Of a stretch of DNA of 64,000 nt, positions 12,048 through 24,937 are shown one piece after another (within the stretch, counting starts at the first letter, position 1; every line of letters starts with the position of its first letter). This DNA is from Archilochus colubris (taxonomy: Eukaryota; Chordata; Aves; Apodiformes; Trochilidae). The notes under the pieces are model-generated. The model saw nothing but the letters and a program-made list of their open reading frames with translations. It had not been told where the DNA came from and did not search any database. Made by a program: the position numbers and the translations under genes. The stretch lies in assembly GCA_023079485.1 (NCBI GenBank), contig CM041115.1, positions 30,556,826 to 30,620,825 on the forward strand, in the 5' to 3' direction.

Positions 12048-14473
12048 AGTAGTAGTGACGTACAGGTCATAGATTTGTATGTAACCACAGAAAAAAAGTC
12101 TTAAAAACCTTTTATAGCTAATACTGTAAATAACCACAAGAGATGGCTTTTCATCATAGCCAATGGAGGATGTGAACTTCCTAAACAAAACCCACCAAAA
12201 CATAGAAATAAAAGATGTGGTGGAAACAATAACAAACACTATAAAATATAAAAATACTCATAAGGGAGTATAAAGGAATCATATTCTGATTTGATTGTCA
12301 GAATGGACAGCATGCAGCAGTTCTATTACAGAGGACATTCTCTGCAGCAAAGAAGTTTCCCCTCCAAATCCAGTGAAGTCTTAGATATTATTTGTAAATT
12401 TAAAAATGTTTAAATTCTCAGGCTATTTCTCATAGGGAGCTACAAGGAATGCACTTTGTCCTTTTAATATCAGGTGCCGGAGGATTAAGAGTGACCTTAA
12501 CTATTATGCTATAGGACTTTACAGTGCAGTCAGTAAAGTAAGGGTGATAAGCAGCTGCTTTTCAGTTGCTCCAGCACTCCAGACAGGTACCCAACAGCAG
12601 TGGATACTCTCTGCCTCATACTGCTCACACGGCCTGACTGGCTGGCTTCACCACATGACTTTACCCAAAGGAGCTGGCAGAAATCTTCCTTTATATAGAC
12701 CCTAAGCCACCCACCTGGCAACCAATATAAAAGAGACTAAATTACTCCCGTGGCATTCCTTGGCTGCTATTTATGATGCAGGTAGTGCCCCTGCATGTAA
12801 GAAAGTGGTTTATGTGCCTTCACATAGATTCATCATGTTAGTCAAGTTAATAGTTTCCTGAAATAATCAGGGGTTTCAATATCAGCTCCTGTAAAGCATG
12901 CGTAGTTTTAGTAGATTTATAGTTCTGCAGTCAGCAAATACCATCATATTTAGATTATACATAACAACAAATTCAGAGCTACTAAGCAACCTCTAAAGTC
13001 TCTATTTTGGGAAAAAGGGCTTATTATAATATTGCTCATTATTAGTTCTGAACAACTTCTGGTACACACACGGGAAAACATAGTTCAGTCTTCACAGTAA
13101 TCTAATTTTTCAGCTCTTTATTCTGCTACTAGCTTCCTTATTTGTGATTTTAGATTTGATTCTGAGATAATAATAAGGCACATCCTCATAGACAAGTAAA
13201 ATGCTAGAAAACTCTTTTATATCAAGCAGCCAGTTCAGTGTCTTACAACTTCAGCTGTGCAACATCAGTTTTTCTCCTATACTTTAAGCAGCTGTTCTAC
13301 AATGAACAATGTATGCTTCACAATAGAACTTTCTATCAGGAACAAAACCTTGATCAAAACAGCATTAAAATCAAAGTCCTTTTCCAAGAAATGAGTGAAC
13401 GTCAAGATACATGATGGTAGATACTCTCCCTTCCTTCACTACGTTCCAATTAAAGCTGATTTTACTTTCAGTTATTTTACAGGCGAAAAAATAAACTCCA
13501 CCTCGACTTTATAAGCACCTTAAAATAGTAGTCTTTCAACATTTTGATCTTAGGGCAAAACTTCCAAAAGAGCTTTCTACAGCATACAAAGCATACTGGG
13601 CACATGCACATCTAAAGCTGTTGAGGAAGGAGCCCAACCACAGTGTTTGGTTACAGCTCTGGTTCAGTGATGCCAGCTCATTATTTTTAGCTGTCCAGCA
13701 TACCAGAAAGCATGCTCACTGATCCTCAGATACACAGTGGCACTGCTTAAGTACTTTCACATTCACACATACAAACCAAGACTTATAATTCTAAATCTTT
13801 TCTGAATGCTAACAAAAAGTGGAAACAAATGCAAGCACTAGGTAAGACAAACAAGCAACACAGAGGATCTCAGTTTAGGGGAAATAAATTAGATATTAAG
13901 TTCTGAGTGCATAACAAAAACATATTGGACAAAAATAAATAATTAGAGCCTTTGCATAGCAAAGACACAACTAAGCATTTTCAGTTCACAGAACATAAAA
14001 TACTAATATTAAAAGCAATCAGTATTAAAAGCAGAAAATTCTACTCAGTCCCAACTGCAGTAGAGCTGGAACACCAATGAATATGTTATCCATGCAGCAG
14101 ATTATTGAGGAAATCACAATATTTACAAAATATTAATGCACAAATAATTTAACACTTAGTTACTGCTGCCAGTATGGTTTTCAAGTAATCCACAGACTGA
14201 CAACTGAGAACAATGTTCCTTAAATTTTGTAGAGTCCACTGTATACTGCAAAGTATACTTCCAGGTGACTACAGTATTAAGAAAGAAAACAAGTTTTGTA
14301 AGATTTGTCTTTTGTTCAGATTACAGTAGAAGCAAAAGCCTCCAACCAGTGAAAACTAAACCCATATTTAAAAATATACCTGCTACGAGTTCAGGCAATG
14401 ATTTAAATAAGATACAACATAATGACAAATGCAAGACTACAGAAAGAACTAGGAACCGGTATTTTGTATTTAC

Positions 14474-14534
14474 CTTTGGTATTCCTGAAGTGTCAAGCCA
14501 ATTCTGGAAGATACTTTCTACAGTTAGTCCAGAC
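14474..14534 (-). CDS. AOPEP: AOPEP exon, end of the M1 peptidase domain
   Basis: This 61-bp exon is one base plus 20 codons, encoding SGLTVESIFQNWLDTSGIPK. The pattern IFQNWLDTSGIP is typical of the end of the catalytic domain in aminopeptidase O, and it aligns in position with the W...WLYSPGLP segment of LTA4H. The acceptor is TTATTCTAAG|GTCTGG and the donor is CCAAAG|GTAAAT (phase 0). The remaining exons, which encode the basic linker and the C-terminal armadillo-like helical domain, would follow at lower coordinates. I did not find them between 1 and 14473. Confidence 0.94.
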
Positions 14535-15029
14535 CTTAGAATAAGAAAGAAAATATCAGAAACACACACACACACACAAATATCAATTTTCTCACATGAA
14601 AATCAACCCCTTAGAAGCTGAGCAAAACCCAAATTCCAAGTATTGGTTGTACTGCACAGATTAGGTTTTGTGTGCTTGAAATTCAAATTATAAATTCAGC
14701 GCCTATGAGGACTGACAGAGAAAGTGAAAGTGAAAGAATGCATAAATTGCATTTATGAAACATGTAAAGCATTATCAGGTGCTCTACTTCAAGTAGATTT
14801 TTGTTTCCTTAATAGAAAAAAAATCACAGGCAAGTGAATATAGCTGGAGACATCAGAACCCAGTATTGTATCGCATAAGTAACCTACATGTAAAGATAAA
14901 ATACCAAAGAAAATGAAGTTAAACACAAACTTCTTTAAACTTCTGGTAGTTAAAAGCTACCAATGGATATTAATCCTCAAAGCTACCAAGCATCTAATAT
15001 ATTATATTTAATATATTTCAGTTTCATCT

Positions 15030-15071
15030 TTTCTTCACTTTTTTTTCTTCACTTTTTTTCTTCACTTTCTT
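15030..15071 (+). repeat. Tandem repeat of a TTCTTCACTTTTTTT unit
   Basis: There are nearly three copies of a 15-bp T-rich unit, the last one partial. Confidence 0.85.
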
Positions 15072-17129
15072 TGTATCTTGGTAATATTCACAGTGAAGTC
15101 ACAAAATAGTCTGAAGCTCCAACAAAAGGAAGCAGTTCATCATGATCAAGCCTGTGGAGCTGAAATAAACACATGCAGAAGTATTTGCAAATTCAGAAAT
15201 TATGTTTCCCCTTTTACTTTTGTAGGCAACTTATGTTGCACTTACTTTGACTCTGGCTGAAGTCTTCCCAACTTTCAGATAAGCCAATTTAAAGATAAAA
15301 AATAAAATACCCCAACATACTATCCATTCAGTGTGCCAATACTGGAAGAGGAACTTGAGTAAGCCCTCAATGAATGTAAATATTCTGTGAAGCAGAAGAG
15401 ATATGCATAGTCCTCTGCATGGTAATGCCTTGGCAAGACTCATTCCAGTACTTGCAGCTATCTTCACATGTATAATGCAGGCCCATAAGCAAAAAAGCAT
15501 ACATGAAAACAACAGCTCTTTAGAACTTGTGAAGCAGAAAGACTAGCAACCCAGTGCAATTTTAATTATATGACAAAGAAGCCTCTTTTTTTCCCCCCAA
15601 CCATGTTCTCAAAATTTTGCTGCTAAAGGATGTTTATGAACTGTATAAATGACTAAGAAGGATTTTTAATAAATACATCAGTAATTCTTACTGAATATTT
15701 TTCAAACACCTATAAATATTAACTCGTGCAGTGCCAGTGGGAGAGAGAAAACTGTTATGCCTGACATGCAAATGGGAAAACTATGGCTTAAAGAGTTCAT
15801 GGAGTCTCAAAAAGCAGTCAAGCAGTATGTTAGTGGATGATTCTGGAACACATTCACAGAGTAAACATTTCTTTGAGTTTACTCATCATAGTCGTCACAT
15901 TCTTTTTATTTTTCCTAGTTTTATTTGGAATGAACAAGGATTTAACTAATTGATATTATTATGTGTAACAACCATACTTGTCCAAACATGGCTTATACCC
16001 TGAATTAGATATTCTTATCCTTGTCAAACCCAGGCTAAAAAAATTTACCCTCTGTGCCAAGAAGAACTACGTGTTAGCATTCTTTGAGGTAGATTTAGCA
16101 GCTCCAACTTCTAAACCATTGTGTTGGGAGATCTGCTATCCCTAGTCACATGGAGCAGTATTCTGAAGGCAGTCCATTAAAATGAGGGATCTATCTAAAA
16201 GAATAAAATTCTGCCTTTGTGAATTAGGGGTGGAAGAGTATGAAGGAAATAGTGTCAGCTGGCTCCCTAGTGCGTAACTGTTCAAGAGTATTTGCAAAAA
16301 ATAAGCAATAAAGCCTTAATTACGTAAAACATAGACAGGAATTTTTTAACAGGCAAAAAGCAGACATCAAATGCTTTAAATATGAGTAAGTCTTGCCTTA
16401 AAAATGCTACCCTATGTCATTCAGCTACTAATAAATGCTGGCATACATGGGCTACGGCATCATACTGAAAATTGGAAGAAGGTACAGATTAAGGTAAAGG
16501 AACATTCATATTACAATTATACTAAAACAACTTATATATGCTTTCATGTTCTAGTAAGAGCTTCCTTCAGTTTATGTATCAGTCATATCTTATGGTGCAG
16601 GTCAAGGAGGCTTAATGTGGAAAAAAAAACATTTTTGTCTTGCAATGTCTTTTGATAGCTCATGCAATTTAGGTCCAAACTTCACCTCAACAGTGTATTT
16701 AAAAGTAAGAAATATCATCCTATCTGAATGATTTAACAAGTCCCAAAAAGGAGAATAATTATAATTCCCATAGAGACAAAGGAATCTTTCCAATCACTAA
16801 ATCTGAAATGTCAGAATATACCTTGTAACATTAGGAGATTGGACACAGACAAAAAAAAAAAACCTGACAACCAAACAAAAAACCCCCCAACCTCCTTATC
16901 ATGTGGTTCAAATGATTGAAGCCATCATGCAGAAGCATGTCTACATGGCCAGGATTCTGAATTACATGGAAAATACCATTCTGCACTTCTGATTGATAGA
17001 TCTCTATGGAAATCAATTTTCTACACCTAACTGAACATATATGTCATGCTTGTAATGGGTAATATTCTGCATTCAAATGAATTACTAAATATCTAGCATT
17101 GGTAGTAGTACCTTGCTATGTGTGCAGAT

Positions 17130-17965
17130 TTATTAAACTTAAAGCTGGACTTAAACCAGGATTGCCAGGTTGTCCAAATGGATAGGAATCGGGTTTTGAG
17201 AGCCAAATCTCAGTGAGAATTAAATCTCACCAGGGATGTAAAAAGCGGTAAGAAAAACTTCTATTGTTATGTGTGGAATAAAAGGACAACCAAAGAAAAT
17301 GTAAGCCCTCCCTGAAGGAAACTGGAGACTAGATACATAGGGTATTAAGAAGGCTGAGGTTCTTAATGACTTCCTTGCATCAGTCTTCTCTGACAAGTGC
17401 TCCAGCCCCATTGCAAAGGCCAGAGCAGATGAAAGCAGGGACTGGGAGAACAAACTACCCCTGACTGTAGGAGAAGAACAGATTCATGACCATCTAAAGA
17501 ACCTGAGGGTGCGCAGATCTATGGGACTTGATGGGGTCCATCCACAAGCCCTGAGAGAGCTGGTGGATGTAGTTGCTAAACCTCTGGTCATAGTTGTCTG
17601 GTGAGGTGTCTGCTGATAGGAAAAAAAAGCAACATAGATCCAACCTTTAAAAAGGATAAAAAGAAAGACTTGGGGAAACTACAGGCCAATCAGTCTCTCT
17701 TCTGTGCCAGGCAAGATCATGGAACAGATCCTCCTGGAAAATCTGCTGGGACACGTGGAAAATAAGGATGTGATTAGTGACAGTCAACATAGCTTCACTA
17801 AAGGCAAATCATGTGTGACCAATTTGGTGGTCTTCTATGACAAAGCTACAGAGATGGTGGATAGAAGCAGAGCTACTGATGTCATTTATGTGGATTTCTG
17901 CAAGGCATTTGGCACTGCCCCACATGACATCCTGTATGCTAACTACAGAGGCCATATACATGAGT
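17130..17965 (+). mobile_element. CR1-type LINE fragment lacking its 3' end
   Basis: The text from about 17130 runs through a LINE endonuclease-RT linker (…ATCTATGGGACTTGATGGGG…) into RT. The frame at 17704-17967 carries [20 protein letters not shown] and then [19 protein letters not shown], which is RT motif A with the catalytic Asp. Similarity stops abruptly near 17965 with no CR1 tail, so the copy has lost its 3' part by deletion or rearrangement. It is diverged and inactive. The 5' edge is approximate. Confidence 0.82.
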
Positions 17966-19980
17966 AGCTTAAAACTGGACTCTCAAATGTTATATATTAA
18001 AAGGTAGATGAGATGGATTATACCACTTATTGTGTCTGAAGCAGAATAATTAAAATATCAGTTCTTTAATTTTTACTGTGTGAATCAAAACCAATACATC
18101 TTAGTGTTCCAGTGCCGAAGCAGAGCTAGCAGCTAGGAAAATATACTCTCATTTGACCATTAAACTCGTCTTAATTTTTTTCCCCCCAGCATATACACTG
18201 TGGCTTACTAAAAAATGGAGCAAGTAAAAACACTGGAAAAAAATCTTTCTCAATTATTTGCTTTGGGATTTGGGTGCCTACCAGCTGCTTTTCTCAATCA
18301 AAATCACCACATTCATGGCAATGTGTAGTAGCAAAAAAAACAAGTATGAAAGAGACATGTACCTGTATTGCTGAGTGATTTGAAATTGCAGCAATATTTT
18401 AATATATATTTAGTACTTAAATAACAATTTATGAAGTCATCCAAGGACTGTGGTTCGTAAGCCTGAGTTGTTGACAGTACAAATAGCAGAGCTGTAACAT
18501 AAGCCTTCCATTGTTTATTGTGTATTATTAAAACCATAACTTTATTAGTGTACTTATTTATTTTATTAATGAAATTAAATAAAAAGTACCATCAGAAAAC
18601 CTCAAAGAATAGACATGACCTGCTCAAAAGAATCTGCTGTTGTGAAGAGCACAAACAGCTGAAACACTGATTTATCTGTGGCTAGTGAAATTCACATTCT
18701 CTTTCAGGGCCTTTTAAAACATGTCTTTGCTGGGCAGATGTGGAGAGGATCAATTTACAAGGATTCTGGGTAAAAAACTTGGTGAGAAGAGAGAAACTGG
18801 GACTTTTATTAAATCTAGTGCACTGTGATGCACAGACACACAAGACAGGTTTTTGTTGTTTGGTTTGGTTTGTGATTTTTTTAATATAGTGAAGTTTCAA
18901 ATTATATATGAGGAAATAAGTTGCCTCAGTTATATATGGGATGGTAGATTTTCTACAGAAAGTCCAAGATAATGTGAGGCTATAGGCAGGGCATGTTATA
19001 TTTTATGAGGTTTTAAAAATACAGAAGAATAATGATAGATATTTGTTTGCTCTTCTTGCTATTACTCCTTCACACACAAAAATAATCTGCCTTCAGTGCA
19101 AGTAAGGAAGTTCTGAAAGGCCACATACAGCTAGGCCTGTCTGATGTTAGTTTCCAGCCCAGAAACAGGAGGATTCTGCCTTGGAGAATGGATTCCTACA
19201 GCTAATATGCCATTAAAATTGAGTCAGAGCAGGAAGTAGAGTAGTTCTAGAAACAATGCATATAATCCTCCTCCTCTGAGTACAGAGAGCAGCAAAAATT
19301 AGTGGCTGCTACTTAAGATGTTACATCTGTATCTTGGAACTCCTCATTGCTGGGAATATACTAAAAAAATCCCTTGTAACTAAAAACTAAAGGAATTAGT
19401 TACCAGGAGAGTGGGAGTCTTTAAGACATAGATTGCTGTATCCAATAGCAGAAAACAAATGTTGCGTTACACCAATGTAATAATTACAGAAAATTTCCAT
19501 GCCATTGTACAATTGCTTGCTGCCAATGTTAATCTTGTTCTCATTACAAAATTCTCCCATAAGCCAATTTCTACCCCTAGCTACACTGGTTTTCATCTGT
19601 TGCCACAGCTGAGGGCAGGATTTGTCTTGATTCTCTATGACTAATTCTCTTTTCTTCATTTTTTTTTATTATTAGGTCCAGCCTCCTTTATAAACTTCAG
19701 GCTATTGCAACACAATATTCTTCAAATAAGAAGCATTTAGTTTCAGCATTAAATTTTACTTGGTAGGATTTTACAAGTAAAGGCGACTTTGTCTGCTACA
19801 AAGAATTTCCTTACTCTATCTTGAAATGCATTTCATTCCTAACAATGAGAGTTTGTGCAAAAAAGCACTCTAAAAATATTTTTTATCGTTCACCCCTTTG
19901 CTTTTGCCTCATGCTAGTATTCATGTACTAGCAAGAGAATACACTCAAGAAAGAAAAACCATCTTCATAGCAGATAAAAA

Positions 19981-20536
19981 AATCATAGAATCATAGAATC
20001 AGCTGGGTTGGAAGGGACCTCAGAGATCATCAAGTCCAACCCTTGATCCACTACCGCTGCAGTTACCAGACCACGGCACTGAGTGCCACATCCAGTCTCT
20101 TTAAATATCTCCAGGGACAGAGAACCCACTACTTCCCTGGGCAGCCCATTCCAGTGTTTGATCACTCTCTCTGTAAAGAAATTCTTTCTAATATCCAACC
20201 TAAACCTCCCCTGGCACAACTTGAGACCATGCCCTCTTGTCTTGCTGAGAGTTGCCTGGGAAAAGAGACCAACCCCCCCATGGCTCCCACCTCCTTTCAG
20301 GGAGTCGTAGAGAGTGATGAGGTCTTCCCTGAGCCTCCTTTTCTCCAGGCTGAACAGCCCCAGCTCCCTCAGCCTCTCCTCATAGGATCTGTGCTCGAGT
20401 CCCTTCACCAGCCTGGTTGCCCTCCTTTGGACCTGCTCTAGGACCTCAATCTCCTTCCTAAACTGAGAGGCCCAGAACTGGTCACAGTACTCAAGGTGTG
20501 GCCTCACCAGTGCAGAGTACAGGGGCAGAATCACTT
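19981..20536 (-). mobile_element. CR1 LINE, young-looking 5'-truncated copy
   Basis: This copy starts on the left with the tandem tail ATCATAGAATCATAGAATC and continues through the full antisense 3' end. The minus-strand frame at 19983-20534 is open for 183 codons and contains typical CR1 ORF2 C-terminal sequence ([34 protein letters not shown]). The open frame and close match to the copy at 24472-24937 point to a relatively recent subfamily. It is in the same transcriptional orientation as AOPEP. Confidence 0.93.
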
Positions 20537-21839
20537 AAATAAAGCCTTTCTGTATATCTAGATGTTCTGTTCTTCTTTGTGTTGCTGTTCATAGCTGCAC
20601 CCGAGGTAACTTTGGCAGTAGGTAAGTTCAGATATGCTGTATGTCTAATATTAAAGTGAATTACCATAGATCTGAAATTTCATCCATACATTCTGAAATA
20701 GGATGCAATGCAAATGAAGACATACTCCTTTTGTGTTAGTCTCACTGAAAGATTAAATGTTTTGGCATGTTCCTAGACTGAAACTCAGATACTTAGTCAA
20801 AAATATTCTGCACTGGTTTTGGACTTCAGAGAAACACAAGTAAAGAAAGGAAACAAAACAGAGATTTTATCAATAAATCAATGTATAATAATGCCATTAA
20901 ACAATTCATTTTGACATATATCCCATTTAATGTCCCTGATTATATTTGGGCAGGAAACCCATGCCCATATATAAGCAAAGAATCACTCTACAGTACATCA
21001 TGGGAAAATGTAACACCACCAAATTTTAACCCATGATGCCACAAAACATATTCTCTCAGGGATAACTAGCTTCACTGTCCATCATCCCCTAAGTGTTTCA
21101 CTAATAAACTGAATATATTTGACTTCTATGAATATCTTCCATCCTTTTTTTTCTCTAAACCACTGATCCACATTTATGAAGACTTTCAAAAAGCTCCCCA
21201 AACCTACATTTTCCAAGTGAATACCTTGTTTTTAAGAACTACACTATGTAAAGTTCCACTACAAAAGAATCTGTATTTGTACAACAGCCTGTAGTAGTAC
21301 AGAACAAAGCAATGGATGCACAAGGAGGGATTCAAAACTCTGCTAAACACTAACTCTACCCTATTTGGCCAGTCATAGTCCCATACAGCAGGATTTTGAA
21401 GGACATGCCTGGCAATTAACGTTTGTAAAGGACCAGGTGGAGGAACTATTTTAATCCCTCCCTCGGACCCTGTTGGCACTCTGGTCTGCAGGAAGCAGCA
21501 CCAAGCCAACTTTTGCAAACCTTGAACAAATCATCATAAACTCATACAATGTTAGGGTCTCTTCCAAGCCCTAACAATCCTCGTTAGCATTTCCAAAGGG
21601 ATTGATGGAGAGGAAGGGGACATCAGTAATTGCCTAGAGGATGCATATGATAGAGATAAGGGTTGAGGAGCCAAGCAGGCAGAGGTCTGTTCCAGTTGTT
21701 CAACCTGGTATGCCTCAACCATGCTTACTAAGCAAAACAGGCCTATAAAATGAGGGGCTATACTGTTGGGTTTGGGGAGTTTCTTTGCCACCCACCAACC
21801 CTTCCCCCACTGGCTGGCAAAACACTGGATTCAGGAGTG

Positions 21840-21930
21840 GTGATTTTCTGTTGTCTTTCTTTTCTTCACCTTCTTTCTTCCTCTTCCCCCTTATCCCTTT
21901 TTCTTTCTCCTTCTCCTTCTCTTTCCTAAA
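21840..21930 (+). repeat. Pyrimidine-rich tract
   Basis: This is about 90 bp dominated by C and T (CTTCTTTC, CTCCTTCTCCTTCTC), so the minus strand is purine-rich. Only a few purines interrupt it. Confidence 0.85.
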
Positions 21931-22815
21931 ATCATTAAGTAAAAACAATTTTTCCCTGGTTGCACAGCCTTAACAACCATGTGTTTTGACTTTTTGAGAT
22001 CTAGTTAATCAGCCTTTTTGATTGTGTACCCTGAGTGTATATAATAATCGTAGTATCAGCCTGAATGCTTTTATTTCTTCTGTAGTTCAAATTAAATCTT
22101 ATGTTCAAATACAGACCTTGAGTAACATTTCACCTCAATATGATCAAGTGGTACTGGACAGCCTGAGGGGCTGCCATTGTTCTCCCTCAAAGGGGAACCC
22201 AGGCCTGAGAGGAAAATAGGATCCAGCCACACCTAGGTCCTCTCTGAGAAGGAGACTAAAAAGCAAGGTGGTCCAGTCCAGATCTCCTTTGGCTATCACC
22301 TGGGTTGTATCAGGAGATGTGACAATGCTGGATTTCTGTTAGCATTTTTCAGCCTTCCCTGTTCAGCACACTGTGTCAGGGAGGTGGGGGGATGGTGCCA
22401 GACTACTGCTTGAGGAAAATCTACCTGCTCTGGTTTCCCAGATAAATGGCAAAGGTCTGGGCTCCTTGCTTTAGGTTGTTATGTACCAATGTTATGCAGC
22501 TTTCAGGAGAATCACAGAATAATCTGAGGAGGCAACTGCACCTGGCACTTCAAGTTGTATAATGTACACAGGACGTCATTGCTGCCCTACCATACAAGTT
22601 AAAGGCTCAGAGGGAACACAGGATATCAACAGTGCAGCAAGTCTCATTTTTGTGTGTGTACATATCTGAGACTTTTCAAAGAACGATAACCGCATGCTTG
22701 GAAAAAAACAAGCAGAAGACTAAGTGATCTGCTATTCTTTTCTGGCTAGCACAGCTGATATTTAAATCTCATTTCCATTTTCTTCTTTGACTCTTCTAGC
22801 CTGGTTCTCACTTAC

Positions 22816-22859
22816 TCTTTCTGTTCAGGGTTGTCTTCCAACAGCATACAAAGAAAATC
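22816..22859 (-). CDS. AOPEP: AOPEP 44-bp micro-exon
   Basis: This very short exon encodes DFLCMLLEDNPEQK plus two bases (GA). It corresponds to DFLQMLLENIPEEK in human aminopeptidase O (from memory). The acceptor is a pyrimidine-rich tract ending TTTTTCAG|GATTTT and the donor is AAAGA|GTAAGTG, a near-perfect consensus. Joining GA to the G that opens the next exon gives GAG (Glu) and keeps the frame (QKE|SGLTV). Both the length (44 bp) and the phase (0 in, 2 out) are what the neighbouring exons require. Because 44 is not a multiple of three, skipping it would shift the frame. It lies between two similar CR1 copies in the same orientation. Confidence 0.9.
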
Positions 22860-24471
22860 CTGAAAAACAAATCCCAGTTAGTAGGTTTATTAAGATGTAA
22901 CTCTGTGTCCACATTACTAGTGAGCAATAGATTTACAAAGACTGCAGATAACATAGTGATAAGAAGGAAGTTTATATATCCAGTGTGGTGATATACTGCT
23001 CAGTTATTTATACAACATGTACTATATTTGTCAGTTTTCCAACCCACACAAGGAAAACATGTCAATATTGAAAGGAAATGGGCTTGAAAAGCCAGCTGAT
23101 TATTTTAATACAATCCCACATTCCTACTTTTTAATCAATCTATAATACATACACACAAACTGCATTTAAAACAGTTAAAGGCTGCAGATTCACAAACTCA
23201 GGGGCAAAGAAACACTAAAGCTAAGGATGTTTATGTCCTCTCCACTGTGATTATGCTACCACAGTCTTTAACCACATATGGTATTTTTTTTTCCTTAAAG
23301 CACATACCTGACTGAAAATTCTCATCTACTCTTCATTCAGTGACAGAATTCACAATGCTGCTGCCAACCACACCAACTAAGGAGTAAACTTTTCAGAGGT
23401 AGCTAGAATTTCTTCCATGTATTTATAAAGATGATACTATGCCAGTAGAATAGCATTACTATCACCCTCACTTAGAATTAGATGATAAGCTCTCCTTAGA
23501 AGGTTATATCTGACATAAAAAAAAGGTTCTCTGGCATCCCCCACAATGCAGAGCCTAATTTTAATGACATTCTCTTTGACACAATCCACTCCTCTGGACA
23601 ATCTATCAAGAGGATTTATTAATATCAATTACTTACTTTTATGCTACTTGATATAGCAATACATTCACTTTATTAATACTAATCTTTGTGGAGACAAGTT
23701 TCCCAGGCTAATCATATTCCTCACTGAAAGATGTAAGTGCAAGCTAATTTCTGATTACAAGTACTTGACATCTAATGTCTTGAAGACTGTTTCCTAAAAG
23801 GTAGAAACCTTTTATTTAGGGATGCTGCCATGGCATTCAACAAAAAAAGATGCCATTTCTCTATCTGATTACAATACTGGTAGGGAATCAAATAACAAGT
23901 GATTCACAATTGAAACTATTGCTAACACAGTTAGATCTTCCTCCTTTAGATTATAAGTGAGATTCAAGCTATGTTGTAGTGGCTGTAAAATTTACTTATG
24001 ACAAAAGGTAAATTACATGGCACTGGGCTCAGTGTTGCAGTGGTAAGAATGCCTTAATGAACTATGGAAGGAGTTGTTCTGTCCTACCTACAATATATTC
24101 CTAATATGATGACAAAGCATTAAATCCCTGTGTTTCAAACTACTAGCAGCAGTTCTGTACCATTATTCGGTATGTAAATGGAACTACAGCCTCCTTCCGC
24201 TTGTGGAAATAAAGAAATACACAGAAATAAAGAACATGAAAAGATCATCATTAGAGTTGTTTCAAAAGTGTGTGAAAAGTAATTCTGAAGTGGTCATCCG
24301 TGATACTGTTTGCATCATCTCTGTATCATTAATGCATCATTGCTCCATCAATCTCATAATCAATCCTATAGTACACTCAAAGATACCTTTGGTGTTAGAA
24401 GTGTTTTTGTATTCTGCACAATATAGGATGAAATTAAGCATCTCTTTTGAGAGTAAAGACGTCTCCATAGA

Positions 24472-24937
24472 ATCATAGAATCATAGAATTGGCTGGGTTG
24501 GAAGGGACCTCAGAGATCATCAAGTCCAACCCTTGATCCACTACCGCTGAGGTTACTAGATCATGGCACTGAGTGCCACATCCAGTCTCTTTAAATATCT
24601 CCAGGGACAGAGAATCCACTACTTCCCTGGGCAGCCCATTCCAGTGTTTGATCACTCTCTCTGTAAAGAAATTCTTTCTAATGTCCAACCTAAACCTCCC
24701 CCTGCACAACTTAAGACCGTGCCCTCTTGTCTTGCTGAGAGTTGCCTGGGAAAAGAGGCCAGTCCCCACCTGGCTACAACCTCCTTTCAGGGAGTTGTAG
24801 AGAGTGATGAGGTCTCCCCTGAGCCTCCTCTTCTCCAGGCTGAACAGCCCCAGCTCTCTCAGCCTCTCCTCATAGAGTCTGTGCTCGAGTCCCTTCACCA
24901 GCCTGGTTGCTCTCCTTTGGACCTGCTCCAGGACTCT
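24472..24937 (-). mobile_element. CR1 LINE, young-looking 5'-truncated copy
   Basis: The left edge is the tail repeat ATAGAATCATAGAATCATAG and the body is very similar to the copy at 19981-20536 over its whole length. The minus-strand frame encodes [20 protein letters not shown] and the rest of the CR1 ORF2 C terminus without a stop. It is truncated at about 24937, roughly 100 bp shorter at the 5' end than the other copy. Confidence 0.93.

Larger units (their letters stand above)
1..14473 (-). other. AOPEP: AOPEP intron sequence downstream of the last visible exon
   Basis: This is 14.5 kb of AT-rich non-coding DNA that follows the donor at 14474 and runs off the window. It contains a short antisense CR1 (about 3766-3985), a long sense-strand CR1 (10486-12047), a purine/G-rich tract (1353-1425), a G/T-rich tract (4216-4393) and an 11-bp-type tandem repeat (9504-9549). 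I looked for the expected C-terminal AOPEP motifs (basic linker, LLPDQL-like and RWCEL-like stretches) and saw none. Short ORFs in this region have no recognisable domain or codon pattern and are taken as chance. The intervals 1-1350, 1430-3760, 4400-9500 and 12050-14470 show nothing I can name. Confidence 0.75.
14535..22815 (-). other. AOPEP: AOPEP intron between the 61-bp exon and the micro-exon
   Basis: This 8.3-kb intron has phase 2 boundaries (GA|GTAAGT ... CTAAG|G). It holds a TTCTTCAC-type tandem repeat (15030-15071), a plus-strand CR1 truncated at its 3' end (about 17130-17965), an antisense CR1 (19981-20536) and a pyrimidine-rich tract (21840-21930). The interval 21750-22450 is less AT-rich than its surroundings (starting TGTTGGGTTT, with a mixed GC segment at 22140-22440) and could be an old unidentified interspersed repeat. 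The rest shows nothing I can name. Confidence 0.8.

Noticed and set aside
14563..14579. Short (AC)n run next to the exon at 14474-14534
   Set aside because: There are only about eight dinucleotide units, ordinary in vertebrate introns and outside the acceptor consensus.
20043..20441. Plus-strand ORFs across the CR1 copies (also at 24563-24946), and the minus-strand ORF at 36272-36655
   Set aside because: They are antisense shadows of the CR1 ORF2 reading frame.
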